Assembly (NCBI GenBank): GCA_938050265.1
Contig: CALLJT010000072.1
Coordinates: forward strand, 1 to 6,047
From: Candidatus Saccharimonadia bacterium
GTDB lineage: Bacteria > Patescibacteriota > Saccharimonadia > Saccharimonadales > SZUA-47
Reading direction: 5' to 3'
DNA length: 6,047 bases
The position numbers and the translations under genes are program-made. The number at the start of each line of letters is the position of its first letter. Position 1 is the stretch's first letter. Below the pieces are notes generated by a model. It was not told the origin of the DNA. It saw nothing but the letters and a program-made list of their open reading frames with translations, and made no database searches. Positions 4,832-6,047 of the stretch are shown piece after piece.

Positions 4832-5728
4832 ATGTTGATTTTTGCTACAACACCTTACTTCGTTCGTTTTGTGGAAATTCTATGTGGATTACACCCGCAC
4901 AACATCGCAGGAACCGTAGCAGTGAAGCGATTCACAAATGGTGAGATGTATGCAGAAGGCATAGACGACATCAACGGGCACGACTGCATGGTTGTTGGCT
5001 CAATCGCGCCTCCAGACGACCAGCTGCTCGGTGTCTTAAGTATTGCGGACGCTCTAAAAAGCAATGGGGCGAAAAGTGTCCGGGCTTTTCTTCCGTACCT
5101 CGCCTATGCTCGTCAGGACAAGTTCAACGACGGACAAAGCCATGGGATCAAGTTAATTGGATCCTTACTGCAAGCATCGGGTATTGACGAGGTATACACT
5201 CTCGACGCGCATAGTCGTCGAGCAGCTACCTTACTGGGCCTGCCACTGCACTCGCTATCGACAGAACTATTGTTCGTAGACCCCATAACACGACTCGACT
5301 GGGGCAACTACACGATTGTAGCGCCAGACAGAGGGGCACTCACGCGCTGCCACATGCTTGCAAACGCCTTAGACGGGACAGCTCCTGTCACGCATTTTGA
5401 AAAACAACGCGCAAACGGCGTCACTCATCTTGAGCTCGTCGGGAACGTCGGCAAAAAAGTCATACTGTTCGACGACATTCTTGATAGTGGCAGAACACTC
5501 GTATCTGCATGCACCCTTTTAAAAAGCTACGGGGTTGAAGAAATTGCGATCGCTGTCTCGCATGGGCTGTTCACGAGATCAGCCTGGAAACGGCTTCTTG
5601 GGCTGCCTGTCAAGCATATCTACGCCACCGACAGCTGCCCGGCAGCACTCAGTCAAGCATCCGACACCGTGCAGGTGCTGTCAATTGGGCCGCTACTCTC
5701 AGAGCTTACTATTCTACTAAAAACATAG
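4832..5728 (+). CDS. ribose-phosphate pyrophosphokinase (PRPP synthetase) homologue
   Basis: This 298-residue enzyme of the PRPP synthetase family makes PRPP from ribose 5-phosphate and ATP. Recognisable elements in order are RFTNGEMYAE (33-42, the F-x-D-G-E motif with N for D), FLPYLAYARQDK (86-97, ATP loop), TLDAHS (123-128, equivalent to the catalytic D-L-H-A), VAPDRGALTR (163-172), K191 and R193 of the flexible catalytic loop, and the PRPP loop DDILDSGRT (214-222). LSIGPLLSE (283-291) closes the protein. Catalytic H, K and R positions are kept, but several usually invariant residues differ (D-A-H-S, S-G-R-T), and it is about 15 residues shorter than typical Prs. It is therefore probably not the housekeeping Prs. 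The ATG at 4832 lies six bases after the previous stop; SD AGGAAG (4815-4820) lies within the end of the previous gene. Confidence 0.9.
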   Translation: MLIFATTPYFVRFVEILCGLHPHNIAGTVAVKRFTNGEMYAEGIDDINGHDCMVVGSIAPPDDQLLGVLSIADALKSNGAKSVRAFLPYLAYARQDKFNDGQSHGIKLIGSLLQASGIDEVYTLDAHSRRAATLLGLPLHSLSTELLFVDPITRLDWGNYTIVAPDRGALTRCHMLANALDGTAPVTHFEKQRANGVTHLELVGNVGKKVILFDDILDSGRTLVSACTLLKSYGVEEIAIAVSHGLFTRSAWKRLLGLPVKHIYATDSCPAALSQASDTVQVLSIGPLLSELTILLKT

Positions 5729-5740
5729 GAGGAGGAAGTC

Positions 5741-6047
5741 ATGACAACAAAACCGAGTACACCCGACCGTAACCCGTTAGTGCACATATCTCTCGAGGAC
5801 GTACAACTTGAAGGAGAGCTAATCATCCCCCTTCACTCAAAAGGAATAGTAATCTTTGCACATGGATCAGGCAGTAGTCGTCACAGCCCTCGCAACATGC
5901 AGGTCGCACAGGACTTGCAGCATCACGGCATCGCTACGCTGCTCGTTGATCTCCTGTCTTCTCACGAAGACGTCGACTATCAGGTCCGATTCGATATCGA
6001 ACTACTTACCAAGCGCCTTGTATCCATAACTATAGCCAAAGGAATAC
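5741..6047 (+). CDS. alpha/beta hydrolase, dienelactone-hydrolase-like (5' part only)
   Basis: The gene runs off the right edge; 102 codons are visible. ATG at 5741 follows a long purine SD (AGGAGGAGG, 5727-5735) with a spacing of about five bases, twelve bases after the PRPP synthetase stop. Residues 36-52 (IVIFAHGSGSSRHSPRN) are strand 3 and the oxyanion H-G-S-G loop. ATLLVDLLSS (65-74) is the next strand and RFDIELLTKRL (83-93) the following helix, all in the pattern of small dienelactone-hydrolase/alpha-beta hydrolases found beside COG1926 phosphoribosyltransferases. The nucleophile (expected as G-x-S-x-G or G-x-C-x-G) and the catalytic Asp and His would lie beyond the edge. The natural substrate of this group is unknown. 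Confidence 0.88.
   Translation, partial: MTTKPSTPDRNPLVHISLEDVQLEGELIIPLHSKGIVIFAHGSGSSRHSPRNMQVAQDLQHHGIATLLVDLLSSHEDVDYQVRFDIELLTKRLVSITIAKGI

Overview
The window is a gene-dense piece of a bacterial chromosome with standard stop codons and well-formed Shine-Dalgarno (SD) sites. I see no mobile elements, CRISPR arrays or long repeats. The host is most likely an uncultured small-genome lineage, with Candidatus Saccharibacteria/CPR-type bacteria as my best guess. That rests only on the look of the proteins: short family members, a tiny GGSAVYGLGFIGS membrane protein, and a shortened release-factor homologue. It is not a phylogenetic result.

Layout. (1) Positions 1-92 are the 3' end of a 5S rRNA gene and a strong intrinsic terminator, so the left edge is probably the tail of an rRNA operon. 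(2) Positions 256-975 are a two-gene unit: a 73-aa two-helix membrane protein directly abutting a flavodoxin-like protein. (3) On the minus strand, converging on it, is a paralogous flavodoxin-like gene (1077-1589), with a Crp/Fnr-family regulator gene (1720-2370) upstream of it. (4) Diverging from the regulator is a plus-strand unit that runs off the right edge. It contains a possible 11-codon leader, an undescribed 56-aa basic protein, an Hsp20 small heat-shock protein, a COG1926-type phosphoribosyltransferase, a bacterial eRF1-like protein (baeRF family 3), a second-type PRPP synthetase, and the start of an alpha/beta (dienelactone-hydrolase-like) hydrolase.

How it fits together. Three of the intergenic regions carry related CRP-like palindromes: a perfect TGTGA-N6-TCACA between the regulator and the stress unit, and two variants ahead of the two flavodoxin genes. 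The two variants share the 9-mer GTGATCTGA. The regulator's recognition helix has the R-E-T-V-S-R pattern that in E. coli CRP reads TGTGA. The simplest model is a local regulon. In it, a Crp-like protein without recognisable cAMP-binding residues represses itself and controls both flavodoxin units and a protein/ribosome-stress operon. The stress operon joins a chaperone, a ribosome-associated eRF1-like factor, and a PRPP-making/PRPP-using enzyme pair. The regulon and the joint role are inference; the individual gene families are mostly clear.
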